NCBI RefSeq assembly: GCF_026210795.1
Contig: NC_089433.1
Coordinates: forward strand, 3,373,001-3,437,000
Reading direction: 5' to 3'
DNA: 64,000 nucleotides
From: Rhizophagus irregularis
Lineage: Eukaryota; Glomeromycota; Glomeromycetes; Glomerales; Glomeraceae
The position numbers and the translations under genes are program-made. The notes beneath the pieces were generated by a model, which did not search any database, was not told the DNA's origin, and saw only the letters and a program-made list of their open reading frames with translations. Positions 51,893 through 64,000 of the stretch are shown in pieces. The number at the start of each line of letters is the position of its first letter. Position 1 is the stretch's first letter.

Positions 51893-54800
51893 CTTTAAAT
51901 ACAAAAATGAAATTATATTAAAAATTAAATTTAAAATCAAATTTACAATTAAAAATTTAAATATTAAATAATAATAATTATACTTACTCTAAATAAATTA
52001 TAAAATTTTAATATAATAAATAATTAATTAATTTAAATTTTAAATAAATAGTATATAATAACTTATAACTTACCAACTAAAATAAATTATCAAAATTTTT
52101 AAAAAAATTATATATTATAATAAATTAAATATAAAAAAGGATTATTATAATAAAAAAAATGCAATACTTACAGGCTAAATTATTTTAAATTATTTTAAAT
52201 GATTTTAGTTTAAATAATTTAGTTAGTTTAAATTATATGTAAATATTATATAAATATAATAGTATTACTTACGATCTAAAATATTTGAATAATTTTTTAA
52301 ATAAAGAATTTAGTTAGTTTAAATTATATGTAAATACAATAGAATTAAATAAATAACTTTTAACTTACCAACTAAAAGAAAAAAAGAAATTAAAAACAAT
52401 TTTTTAAATAAAGAATTTAGTTAGTTTAAATTATATGTAAATACAATAGAATTAAATAAATAACTTATAACTTACTAACTAAAAGAAATTACAAAATAAT
52501 TTTTAAATAAAGAATTTAGTTAGTTTAAATTATATGTAAATATTATATAAATATAATAGAATTACTTACATTCTAAAATATTTGAATAATTTTTTAAATA
52601 AAGAATTTAGTTAGTTTAAATTATATGTAAATACAATAGAATTAAATAAATAACTTTTAACTTGCCAACTAAAAGAAATTAAAAACAATTTTTTAAATAA
52701 AGAATTTAGTTAGTTTAAATTATATGTAAATATTATTAAATATAATAGTAGAATTACTTACAATCTAGAATATTTGGATAATTTTTTAAATAAAGAAATT
52801 AGTTAGTTTAAATTATATGTAAATATTATATAAATATAATAGAATTAAATAAATAAATAACATACTCCCTATATTATTAAGTAAATAATTAAATAAAGAA
52901 TTTAGTTAGTTTAAATTATATGTATATAAATATAATAGAATTACTTACATTCTAAAATATTTGGATAATTTTTTAAATAAAGAATTTAGTTAGTTTAAAT
53001 TATATGTAAATATTATATAAATATAATAAGATTACTTACGATCTAAAATATTTGAATATTTTTTTAAATAAAGAAATTAGTTAGTTTAAATTATATGTAA
53101 ATATTATATAAATATAATAGAATTACTTACGATCTAAAATATTTAAATATTTTTTTAAATAAAGAAATTAGTTAGTTTAAATTATATGTAAATATTATAT
53201 AAATATAATAGAATTACTTACGATCTAAAATATTTAAATATTTTTTTAAATAAAGAATTTAGTTAGTTTAAATTATATGTATATAAATATAATAGAATTA
53301 CTTACGATCTAAAATATTTGGATAATTTTTTAAATAAAGAATTTAGTTAGTTTAAATTATATGTAAATACAATAGAATTAAATAAATAACTTTTAACTTG
53401 CCAACTAAAATAAATTAAAAACAATTTTTTAAATAAAGAATTTAGTTAGTTTAAATTATATGTAAATATTATTAAATATAATAGTAGAATTACTTACAAT
53501 CTAAAATATTTGGATAATTTTTTAAATAAAGAATTTAGTTAGTTTAAATTATATGTAAATATTATATAAATATAATAGAATTACTTACTATCTAAAATAT
53601 TTGGGTAATTTTTTAAATAAAAAAATTAGTTAGTTTAAATTAGTATATGTAAATATTATATAAATATAATAGAATTAAATAAATAAAAAGTAAATAATTA
53701 AATAAAGAATTTAGTTAGTTTAAATTATATGTAAATATTATATAAATATAATAGAATTAAATAAATAAATAACATACTCCCTATATTATTAAGTAAATAA
53801 TTAAATAAAGAATTTAGTTAGTTTAAATTATATGTAAATATTATATAAATATAATAGAATTAAATAAATAAATAACATACTCCCTATATTATTAAGTAAA
53901 TAATTAAATAAAGAATTTAGTTAGTAAATTATATGTAAATATTATATAAATATAATAGAATTACTTACGATCTAAAATATTTGGATAATTTTTTAAATAA
54001 AGAATTTAGTTAGTTTAAATTATATGTAAATATTATATAAATATAATAGAATTACTTACTATCTAAAATATTTGGGTAATTTTTTAAATAAAAAAATTAG
54101 TTAGTTTAAATTAGTATATGTAAATATTATATAAATATAATAGAATTAAATAAATAAAAAGTAAATAATTAAATAAAGAATTTAGTTAGTTTAAATTATA
54201 TGTAAATATTATATAAATATAATAGAATTAAATAAATAAATAACATACTCCCTATATTATTAAGTAAATAATTAAATAAAGAATTTAGTTAGTTTAAATT
54301 ATATGTATATAAATATAATAGAATTACTTACATTCTAAAACATTTGGATAATTTTTTAAATAAAGAATTTAGTTAGTTTAATTATATGTAAATATTATAT
54401 AAATATAATAGAATTACTTACGATCTAAAATATTTGAATAATTTTTTAAATAAAGAATTTAGTTAGTTTAAATTATATGTAAATATTATATAAATATAAT
54501 AGAATTACTTACGATCTAAAATATTTGGGTAATTTTTTAAATAAAAAAATTATTTAGTTTAAATTAGTATATGTAAATATTATATAAATATAATAGAATT
54601 AAATAAATAAAAAGTAAATAATTAAATAAAGAATTTAGTTAGTTTAAATTATATGTAAATATTATATAAATATAATAGAATTAAATAAATAAATAACATA
54701 CTCCCTATATTATTAAGTAAATAATTAAATAAAAAATTTAGTTAGTTTAAATTATATGTAAATATTATATAAATATAATAGAATTACTTACAATCTAAAA

Positions 54801-56792
54801 TATTTGGATAATTTTTTAAATAAAGAAATTAGTTAGTTTAAATTATATGTAAATATTATATAAATATAATAGAATTAAATAAATAAATAACATACTCCCT
54901 ATATTATTAAGTAAATAATTAAATAAAGAATTTAGTTAGTTTAAATTATATGTAAATATTATATAAATATAATAGAATTACTTACAATCTAAAATATTTG
55001 GATAATTTTTTAAATAAAAAAATTAGTTAGTTTAAATTACATGTAAATATTATATAAATATAATAGAATTAAATAAATAAATAACATACTCCCTATATTA
55101 TTAAGTAAATAATTAAATAAAGAATTTAGTTAGTTTAAATTATATGTAAATATTATATAAATATAATAGAATTAAATAAATAAATAACATACTCCCTATA
55201 TTATTAAGTAAATAATTTAGTTAGTTTAAATTATATGTAAATATTATATAAATATAATAGAATTACTTACAATCTAAAATATTTGGATAATTTTTTAAAT
55301 AAAGAAATTAGTTAGTTTAAATTATATGTAAATATTATATAAATATAATAGAATTAAATAAATAAATAACATACTCCCTATATTATTAAGTAAATAATTA
55401 AATAAAGAATTTAGTTAGTAAATTATATGTAAATATTATATAAATATAATAGAATTAAATAACATACTCCCTATATTATTAAGTAAATAATTAAATAAAG
55501 AATTTAGTTAGTTTAAATTATATGTAAATATTATATAAATATAATAAAATTAAATAAATAAATAACATACTCCCTATATTATTAAGTAAATAATTAAATA
55601 AAGAATTTAGTTAGTTTAAATTATATGTATATAAATATAATAGAATTACTTACATTCTAAAACATTTGGATAATTTTTTAAATAAAGAATTTAGTTAGTT
55701 TAATTATATGTAAATATTATATAAATACAATAGAATTAAATAAATAACATACTCCCTATATTATTAAATAAATAATTTTAATTAAAGAATTTAGTTAGTT
55801 TAAATTATATGTAAATATTATATAAATATAATAGAATTACTTACGATCTAAAATATTTGGATAATTTTTTAAATAACGAATTTAGTTAGTTTAAATTATA
55901 TGTAAATATTATATAAATATAATAGAATTACTTACGATCTAAAATATTTAAATAATTTTTTAAATAAAGAATTTAGTTAGTTTAAATTATATGTAAATAT
56001 CATACAATAGAGTTAAATAAATAACTTACAACTTACCAACTAAAAGAAATTACAAAATAATTTTTTGAATAATGAATTTAGTTAGTTTAAATTATATGTA
56101 AATATTATATAAATACAATAGAATTAAATAAATAACATACTCCCTATATTATTAAATAAATAATTTTAATTAAAGAATTTAGTTAGTTTAAATTATATGT
56201 AAATATTATATAAATATAATAGAATTACTTACGATCTAAAATATTTGAATAATTTTTTAAATAAAGAATTTAGTTAGTTTAAATTAAATGTAAATATTAT
56301 ATAAATATAATAGATTAAATAAATAACTTACACCCTGTAGCATTATTAATTAATAATAATTATAAAGTAAAGTAATTATAATCAATAATTGTATTTAAAA
56401 TTAAGTATATACAGTAACTTACAATCTAATTATTTAAATAAATATTATTAGTTTAAATTATATATAAATACTTTTAAATTAATATAAAATTAAATACTTA
56501 CTTTCTATAATATTAGTACCATAATTATTAAACAATTATATTAATAGTAAATTTGGTTATTTAAAATCTCAGGCAAAATACAATGAAAAAAAATTAGCTA
56601 TTAACTTACCAACTATAATAATAAAATAAATTATTTGGTTATATAAAATAATAGAAATAAGTAATTTAATTATCATTCCGATTATAAGATAACCTATTAC
56701 TTACGAGCTAATATAGTAAATAATTTTTAGAAATAGTTTAAAAATTTAAATTATACGCTTATAATTTACAAGCTGTTAAATAATTTTCTTAC
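51893..56792 (-). repeat. array of about 44 intron-like units with 3-nt gaps in front of the kinase gene
   Basis: On the minus strand each unit of about 95 bp reads GTAAGTAATTC...TTTAAACTAACTAAATTC...ATTTTAG, which is donor, CTAAC branch motif and acceptor. Between one acceptor and the next donor there are three bases (ATC, ATT, AAT, ATA, TTG; the GGA class has a GTATGT donor). More diverged units at the far end keep the same three-base gap: CTC at 56705-56707, TTG at 56610-56612, AAA at 56502-56504, ATT at 56423-56425 and GGT at 56332-56334. Near the kinase the gaps are CCT, TTG and finally a single A at 51988. I counted 44 copies of the GTTAGTTTAAATTA core between 52212 and 56281. Some internal units lack a clear GT at the start. 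Confidence 0.8.
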
Positions 56793-56826
56793 CTTTATCT
56801 TTTTCTATTTTTGAAACTAGTTTCAT
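56793..56826 (-). other. candidate first exon of the kinase gene
   Basis: On the minus strand ATGAAACTAGTTTCAAAAAT begins an open stretch MKLVSKIEKDK that ends at an AAAG|GTAAG donor. Adding the next five 3-nt gaps in order gives codons for Ala-Leu-Glu-Asn-Trp, and ENW/NW lies at this place in related kinases (compare FTNWTSGNEKI at 36597). Exon 1 leaves one base. The 3-nt units keep that phase, and the single A at 51988 brings it to the phase needed by the exon at 51892. This is a model built from sequence only. Confidence 0.45.
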
Positions 56827-58324
56827 TATGTTGCAAATTTGGTTTGAAAAAAATTTTAGAGCAATTTCAATTTGTATTAGATATCTATACTCATATTATA
56901 TGCTTTTACCTTCGTCGTTACTTTGAGCCATTACTAAATAATTTTATTGGAATTCTTCCTAAAAATAGGGTAAATACAATTAAACGCCTTTATTCGAATA
57001 TATATAGTTGTTTGTGTAATATTATCTATGCAAAATGCAGATACCAATTTTCAGCCAGATATATTTAATTAGGTAACAAGAACCGTTAGAGTATCCGAAA
57101 TGTTGATGACATCACTAAATTAAAAACGCAACTTTCTTGTCGATCATTAGCTACAAAAGAGTTAAAAGTCAAAACTAATATAGTAATTAGTGCTCTTTGA
57201 AAATTTTGTTGTGAAGTAAGAAGGTGGGCATATCAAAAGTCTGAGTAATTTGTGACTTTGAAGACGGCTGAGGGTGGCGGCGTGGCACAAGAAATAAATA
57301 GTTTTTAGTTTCTGTATTTTTTTTTAGTTATTAGATTTTTTTGATTTTTTATCGATACAAGCATACAGTTTAGTCTAGCATCATATCTGATATGTATTTT
57401 GGTAGTTAGCAGTTAGGTTTAGAGTTTTGTTTTGTCTTCTAGTTTAACAAAAATTCAGTAGTTAAACGAAAAATAGAACATGTATTAGGTCATGTGACGC
57501 GGTGTTTTGTTGTAAGATGTACAGTACATTCTAGTCCTCGATGATTGAAAAGAAAAAGAGATTCTATTTATTTTTTGTGAACCATTTTTTTTTAAAAAAA
57601 AATTATAATTATCTGTACTATACTCCAGAGCGAAGAGTGGAGACTATATGTGATTTATAAATCATTTATTGTCCGGAGGACTATATATGTTTGTGAACTT
57701 TAATTGCATATTGGATCACGTGGCGAAGTCTGTTTGAAATGGATTATCAAAATCGATATATAACCTTAAGCTTATATAAGGTTTGTATACTGTCCACCTC
57801 GAAGGATTTGGAAAATAGTTCGTCTGTTCGTACTAATTAAGTACTTGTTAGTTTATTTTATTTTTTAGTTATATAGATTTATATATATAGTTTCTATTTG
57901 TACATGCTTATTAGCATTTTGGTTCTTTTATTTTTTCGTTCAATTTTAACAACTTAAAATAGTGTAAATCATTCCACCTCTTACAGTATTTACAGGTGGC
58001 AGCCCTATGGGTTGAAAGAAAAATACGGATTAAAGCTTGTCATTTAATTGTTTTTTCTCGTAACGCTCTTATGTTGTTCGTAGCACAGGAGACCTCTGGT
58101 TACCAAGAAGTTCGGGTCTGTTCTAGAATAGATGATAGTAAGAAGTAGGATCAATTTCCCTTTCGAGGGTATATATCCTGATTAATTGTCTATCCAGACT
58201 TCACATAAAATAAAATAATAAATAACCTTAAGCTTATATCTATTATTAAGCCTATTTTTCTAGGAAAATTCTTTAAATAAAAGAATAATATAAAGAACAA
58301 TATACTTAAAAAGGTAGAAGTATA
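56827..58324. other. intergenic stretch upstream of the kinase, entering the older LINE
   Basis: No supported gene. Two AACCTTAAGCTTATAT words occur (57762, 58212). 57960-58160 is less AT-rich and may be the 5' part of a repeat. Confidence 0.5.
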
Positions 58325-60983
58325 GAATAATTATGTACCGGGCTTGGCGAAAACTACACCTAATTTTATAATTTACGAAAAAGATATATTAAATGCAAAA
58401 CACATTTATGACTTACAGATGGAAATGCTATGTAAGAATTTGCTGTATCAGGCGAACGGCAATAATAAATTGAAAACATTATTTGCGATAAAAAATGTCA
58501 CAAGAACAGAAAAATATTTGGACGTCAAAATGCCCAGGAGAGATAAAAATAGAAAGTAAATATCATCATAATTGGATATTAGCAGCAATTAAGATGTTAA
58601 ACAAAGAAAATATAAAATTATATAACCATGAGAGCAGAAATAATAACGATAAACACAGAATAAAAGAAGGGAAAATCGATATTTTAGAATTAATAGACAA
58701 AAAGAGATTGTAGAAGACATTCTTGAAGCAGATGGAGTTAAATTGTTAAAATGGAAACACTTATGTAAGGAAAAAGGATTAAATACGAAAGGAAAGACAC
58801 CGAAATGGTTTAAAGATATAGAAAAAAAGGTTTTAGAAGATGAAAATGGAAATTTAAGAAAAATAAAAAGAGAATATATAGGACAAGTAGATAAAATAAA
58901 ATACATATTAATTATTTCGATGAAAATGAAAAACAAGGGAAAAATTGTATGAACGACGAACATGATTTCCCAATTTTTGGCGAAGATAAAAAAAGATCAC
59001 AAAGTAAAAATCACAAAAGAATAGGAATACATTTAGAATTGGTAGGAGAGGAATATGATTTAAACAATTCATCTTATCTGAAAAAATGCGAAGGATGTAG
59101 TAGAAATATTAGTAAGAAAAAAGGAAATAAAGAATGTTTGATATATTTAGAAAATGAATACAGTAGGAAAATTGAAAGACGAAAAGATGATGGTTTAATT
59201 AAACCATATGAGACTTTAAACAATATAATTAAGAAAAATAATTGGTTAAGAAAATTTACGCAAGAAGAAAGAAGAGATGAAATTTACAACGAAAGAATAG
59301 GAAAAATAGATAGCATAATTAAAGCCGATGAAGAATTTATTATGTTAATTAAAAATAGTATTTTCGAAAATGATGAAAACTTTTCGAGAGAAAAAAGAAG
59401 ATTTTTCCTAATAATTGATGCAGTCAAAACAAGATCTACAGTTAACGAAAAAGGGAAAAGAATTTATAAATACAATATTATATGGAAAATTATAAATTTT
59501 AATGAAGAAGGAAATAAAGAATCGGAAATAATTTTCTTAGCCAAACACATGTAATAACGAGAACGAATAAAATGAAAAAATTCAAAGACTAATATTCGAA
59601 TTTAATAATAAAATTAGTAATAGAAGGAAGATAGATAGCGATTATAATTTAGAATTATTATTTATAGAAAATTTTTTAGAATATAATGAAATTAGGATCA
59701 TAGATAGTAATGAAAAAGAATATAGATTATTAAAAGGGTTAAGGAAAGAATTGAGAAATATGTTAAAGGATAAAAATTTAATTCAAACGATAAAATATAA
59801 TTTTGAAATAGTAGACGAAGGCTTACTGACGAATGAATACAATTTGATTTAGAATGATAGGATAATTACAGGAGGTTACAGGGGTTGGAAAAAAAAGTTA
59901 CGAACGCAATTTGGAAAAACGAAATACTTAATAGCGAAAAGCTAAATGATTTATTTATGTACAATCACAAAAAAGAATTCGATTGGCAAACTACTTTAGA
60001 ATTTGTGAGTAATAGAATTAATTTTTCACAAAGACAATGCAGCAACAAGGATACGAAAGAAAGATCCTACAGAATTAAAATTTATTGAAAGAACAATCGA
60101 CCTATAAAATTTTACATAAAAGAAATGCTAATAAAATAGAAGACGACAAATGTATAAGATGTGGAAAAAATGAAATAGAAAGTTGGGAACACATCTGGAT
60201 ATGTGAAGTTAACGAATTCTCGATCGATGAAATTGTACAAGAACCGATATATCGTTTTGAACAACAATTAAAGAACTGTAACCAAGACGAAGATATAAAT
60301 ATTCTGAGGAACTACAATATCGAATTTATAAGTATATTAGAAAGTCCTTCGATAATTTTGAGAGGAAAAAGTAAAAAATGGGAATTAATTAGAGGTGTAT
60401 ATAACGAACATTTCAATAGTCTATCAAATAAGAAAGAAGAGAAAATGCTGATAAAAAGACTTTGGATGTTTGTTTATGACGAAATTAAAAATCGTTTATG
60501 GATACCAAGATGCGAGGAAATTAAACGATTAGAAGAAAAAGCTAATATTCAAAAATTGGATTTAAGGAAAAAAAGAGAAAGTAGAAGAAAATTCGGAGGA
60601 AGGCAAGGAAGAAAAAATAAAAAATAATAGAAAAAAAATAAAAACAGAAGAAAAATTAGAAAAAGCAAATAAAAATAAATTTAACAAAAAAATTAGTATA
60701 GTAAACGTTAGAAAGATTAACAGGTTCAATTGTGGACGGGAATAGTGTTGCAAAAACTTGGGATACATCGGTAAAAATGACAAATTATTTAGATTAGACA
60801 TAATTTAGCATAGTTTTCAGTAATAGAATTTTGTTCAAATATTACTTAGTTATAGAGTTTTGAGAATTTTATTTCGAAAAGCTCTAAGTATTTTTATAAT
60901 TAATTATGTAATCTGTATCAAATTTAAATAATTAATAAAATGCGTCACTATTTAAAAAAAAAAAAAAAAGAATAATTATGTAC
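58325..60983 (+). mobile_element. 5'-truncated LINE with poly(A) and 14-bp target duplication (LINE-1 copy)
   Basis: GAATAATTATGTAC occurs at 58325-58338 and again at 60970-60983. The insert between them ends in an A run (60953-60969). A 3' A tail with a long target duplication is the mark of target-primed insertion of a non-LTR element. The inserted part is the 3' portion of the element only. Confidence 0.88.
58349..60627 (+). pseudogene. C-terminal part of a LINE polyprotein, with several frame breaks
   Basis: Open pieces in changing frames include KKWK/LLKWKHLCKEKGLNTKGK near 58740, a 201-codon piece at 58949-59554 with CEGCSRN, and the C-terminal pieces 59885-60088 and 60085-60627. The last holds a CX2C..H..C knuckle (CIRCGKNEIESWEHIWIC), typical of the end of LINE polyproteins (zf-RVT), then a Lys/Arg-rich tail. 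The 59885 and 60085 pieces are one frame split by a lost A in the run at 60076-60079. The sister copy at about 61960 keeps that base (KIKNLIKE). No RT catalytic motif is present because the copy is 5'-truncated. Confidence 0.65.
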
Positions 60984-62492
60984 AAATATAAAAGAATATA
61001 AGAAAGAAAGGTAATATAAAAGAATGTTTGATATACTTAGAAAAGGAAGTTAAAAGAAGAACAGAGGAATCATGTATAAAGCCACACGAGACGTTAAGAA
61101 ATATAATTGTTAAAAATAATTGCGTGAAAAATTATAATGAAGAAGAGGAAAGAGATAAAATTTATAATGAAAGGATAGAATTAATAGACAATTTAATTAA
61201 AATAGAAATAGATTTTATAGAAATATTAAAGTATAGTATAATATAAAGGGAAAAGAATGATAAAAAGGCGATTTTTGATTATAGATTGTATAAAAGTTAA
61301 AAGTAAAATAACGAATAATGGGAAGAGAAACTTTGAATATATAGTAATGTGGTTAATTAGAGAAAATGAATATAAAGTTGAACATAATAATGAGTTGAGA
61401 TTTAGCGTGAAATATAATTCTATTAATGAAAATGAGTATAAAATTCTTATTAGAAGTTTAATTATAGGAATTTTACTTTTAGGGAAATAAGTGATATAAT
61501 TCTAGGAATTAATGATAATGTCTTAAAACTATTACACGAATTTATGGGAAATTTAAGTAATAATTATTGTTTATAGAAAATTTTTTAGAAAAGAACAAGA
61601 TGGAAATAATTGAATATGCTCATAATGAAATGAAAATGATAGATGAAATGAAAAAGAGATTAGGTTGATGTTAAAAGAGCGAAAAGATAAAAATGAAGAA
61701 AAGTATAATTTAGAATTAATAGACGAGGCTTTATTCAATAGTTCACTCTTCCAAATCGCCTCTGTATAATCTCCTAATATCATTTTCTTTTTCCAAAACA
61801 TATTAAATTCATTAATTATTAGTGTTAAATTAGTAGATTTATTTTTTCTATAATTTTGGAACGAGTTTGATTGGAATGCAACGTTAAAATTTATAAGTAA
61901 TCGCAACAATTTCTCTTTTTGGCAATGTAATCAAAATGATACAAAGGATAGATTTTACAAAATTAAAAATCTAATCAAAGAATTGCAAGTCCTTTATAAA
62001 AGAGAAGTAAATGGAACTATAGAAGATAATGTCCGAGATGTAAAAAGTTTAGTGAGGATTGAGAACATGTTTGGATTTGTGAAGCAAATGATATAGAAGT
62101 AAATGTTTTGATAAAAAATTCCGTTTACGATTACGAGTTAAAATTGCTAGAAGAAAAGAAAAATGAATAAGCTGAAATAGTAAGAGATATTAATTTTGAG
62201 TTTATTAGAACAACCAGCAAAAATACTTTGGGAAAATAAAAAAATTAATTAGAAATATTAGGATAGTAACGAATGATCGGCGAAATAACAGAAGGGAATT
62301 GGATGATAGTTAAAGTGATTTAATAATTTAGTCTAAAATAGATTATATTTATCTTTATTAGATTTAGATTGAACTTAGTTATAGAGAATATTATAATGTA
62401 AATTATTATATTTTCTAGGCGTTTAAATAATTATGTAAACAATTGTATAATTGTTCTTAATTAATAAACGCGTTACTATTTTAAAAAAAAAA
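60984..62492 (+). mobile_element. older, decayed LINE copy (LINE-2) that hosts LINE-1
   Basis: The sequence after the LINE-1 target duplication resumes with a diverged copy of the same family: KECLIYLEKEVKRRTEESC and IKPHETLRNIIVKNN align with KECLIYLENEYSRK and IKPYETLNNIIKKNN in LINE-1. It runs with many stops to CPRCKK..DWEHVWICEAND-like remnants near 62035-62085. It ends ATAAACGCGTTACTATTTT plus an A run near 62483-62492, parallel to the LINE-1 end. Its 5' boundary, before 58325, is not clear. Confidence 0.75.
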
Positions 62493-63882
62493 TTATATAT
62501 AATTATATTTTCATATCAGAGTTTTAATAATTTGGCGTAATCGAAATATATTGCTCGCCACATTACTAGAGTCTCGCCCGTGGAATTACTACACCATATT
62601 ATCACTTTTCATTGGTTCGTCTATTATAATCGTGGATTAATTTAATTTTTTATGCATGTCAAAAAATAAAATAATCGATATTATCCGGCCTAACCTTGTC
62701 AAACCCATTTACTTAAATCATTTTTTAAGCTTTTTAATAAATTGTTTCAAAATAAAATGTTTAGGTGAAATTATTTTTTTCATTGTACAAATGAAATTTA
62801 ACAAGCAATATAACCCATATACAGTACGTAACAGTAATTCTTTCAACAAGCAATATTTATACTTATTAATTTAAAAAACGATAAATATTAAACTTTAACG
62901 AAATATATCCTATTATTTTCTATATATAACTTGAACGGTGTATTTATAAATAAAAGATCGTATGTACTAAAAACGTGAATATAAAAAGATCTTTATAATA
63001 TATTCATTTTACAAGAAACTCCCACGCAGACAACATCCAATCATATTTATAATAAAGTATAATCAAGGTAAATTGATTTTTAAGTTCTAAATTTTAATTA
63101 TACTTCCTTAGAACTCCCAAGTCGCTTCAGAATTGACGAATCAACTTGAAAGGTATTTAAAAAGATGGTGTGTTTTTTTAATTAAAGATGTTAATTAACT
63201 TCATTAACATTCCATTTATTTTCTTTGTAGAAAATTGGCTTTCGTGGGAACGCAGTGTAAAACGTTGACGGCTGACGACTTATAAATATAAATGTACAAG
63301 TGAAAAATAAATAATCAGTTGTAAATATATTACACGATAACAGAAAATTTTTCATAGCTCATTCAAACTAAGTTCTACAAAATTCTATTAATTGATTTAT
63401 ATTTATTATATCTTTTATTTATTTTTTTTTTCTACTGTATAATTAATAAATAATTAAATTGAGGCGGCCAAAACCTAAAAATTATATAAATTGTGTACTT
63501 TTGGGTTAAGCGATATAAATTATTTTATGTCATACTTAACATTTTTAAAATTAATATAATCAACAACTATTTTTTGTGGGTTACGTCGAATTTGCGTAAT
63601 TTACTAATCCTTTTTTGGTAAAGATTTATTTTGAAATCATTTAATAGCTGTGATCCAGTCTCACATTCTCACGTTTAGATCTTTCCTTTTTTGATTTATC
63701 ATACGATCATACGATGAATTTATTACGTAAATATTGTAAATATTGTATAATTTGATAAACGTCACATAACTATATAAAGTATAGAGTAGATCATTCCAGT
63801 ACCACACAAAATACCTATCAGCTTGAATAAAATCACTCCGCAACCTTTTTCACTTTTTCCAATATTCAAAATAAAAATAAAA
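62493..63882. other. intergenic stretch upstream of the F-box gene
   Basis: AT-rich with no supported gene. It should contain the promoter of the gene at 63883. Confidence 0.6.
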
Positions 63883-64000
63883 ATGTCCAAATTAAATAGA
63901 GATATTCTTTATTTAATATTCAAAGAGTTACGTAATGATAAAAAAACTTTTTATTCTTGTCTATCAGTTAATAAAACTTGGTGTGAAATAATTATTCCAA
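63883..64000 (+). CDS. F-box protein, N-terminus only (runs off the window)
   Basis: The ATG in AAAAATAAAAATGTCC opens MSKLNRDILYLIFKELRNDK followed by TFYSCLSVNKTWCEIIIP to the window edge. The L..D.L..IF..L..D...L.SC..VN..WC pattern is the F-box of the family expanded in Rhizophagus. Such proteins link substrates to SCF ubiquitin ligases, usually through C-terminal leucine-rich repeats that lie outside this window. No break is seen in the 39 visible codons. Confidence 0.88.
   Translation, partial: MSKLNRDILYLIFKELRNDKKTFYSCLSVNKTWCEIIIP

Noticed and set aside
52000-56300. CRISPR array
   Set aside because: The repeats are long, AT-rich and without unique spacers; the setting is eukaryotic and units carry splice signals.
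56769-56776. CTT as a further 3-nt unit right after candidate exon 1
   Set aside because: The preceding intron would be only 20 nt, too short to splice; the next acceptor, before CTC at 56705-56707, is more reasonable.
56811-57068. 85-codon plus-strand ORF near the candidate kinase first exon
   Set aside because: It is Leu/Cys/Tyr-rich without a domain and overlaps the proposed exon on the other strand; no splice or conservation support.
1-64000. tRNA and rRNA genes
   Set aside because: I looked for GGTTCGAATCC-type T-arms and rRNA core words on both strands and found none that fold convincingly; a tRNAscan-SE run would settle it.

Overview
The window is very AT-rich eukaryotic DNA with short GT-AG introns. 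It carries expanded families of protein kinases, BTB/TLDc proteins and F-box proteins, together with many nested transposable elements. This mix fits an arbuscular mycorrhizal fungus of the Rhizophagus type (Glomeromycotina). The assignment is inferred from family content, not from a marker gene.

Layout. 1-840 is AT-rich non-coding sequence with an 18-bp tandem repeat. 970-2475 holds a run of hairpins, a polypyrimidine tract and an array of about eight intron-like units, each with a donor, a branch-point hairpin and an acceptor around 31-41 nt exon-like pieces. A related three-unit array lies at 5392-5769. Between and after them are two broken lineage-specific genes on the minus strand (3072-5011 and 6656-8631) and a 52-bp tandem repeat (6035-6490).

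9249-24714 is a 15.5-kb Ty3/gypsy element on the plus strand (gypsy-1) with 521-bp LTRs. It encodes two small ORFs before gag, then Gag, protease, RT-RNase H, a cysteine-rich protein, a coiled-coil protein, a P-loop nucleoside/nucleotide kinase and integrase. It also has a three-exon antisense coiled-coil gene just before the 3' LTR. A pogo/Tigger DNA transposon (19264-21332) has inserted at a TA inside the kinase gene. 25637-36564 is a second, apparently intact gypsy element on the minus strand (gypsy-2) with 1102-bp LTRs. In it the same kinase is fused in frame behind RNase H, in the position that dUTPase occupies in some lentiviruses. Both elements share 13 identical bases starting at the gag UGA stop, which suggests programmed readthrough into protease. 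gypsy-2 sits in the N-terminal exon of a host kinase gene (ATGC target duplication), and a 948-bp long-TIR element follows at 36722.

37672-49586 holds a small minus-strand ORF cut by that element, the end of a MULE-like transposase, two BTB-BACK-TLDc genes with a decayed third copy between them, and an F-box relic. 49587-51892 encodes a tandem pseudokinase-kinase protein on the minus strand. Its 5' side (51893-56792) is an array of about 44 units of roughly 95 bp. Each unit reads as a complete intron, and nearly all are separated by exactly 3 nt (AG-NNN-GT), leading back to a candidate first exon at 56793-56826. 58325-62492 holds two nested LINE copies, and an F-box gene starts at 63883 and runs off the window.

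The most interesting points are the nucleotide kinase carried by two gypsy families, the antisense spliced gene in gypsy-1, the UGA readthrough cassette, the structured intron arrays, and the run of 3-nt microexon-like units in front of the dual kinase.
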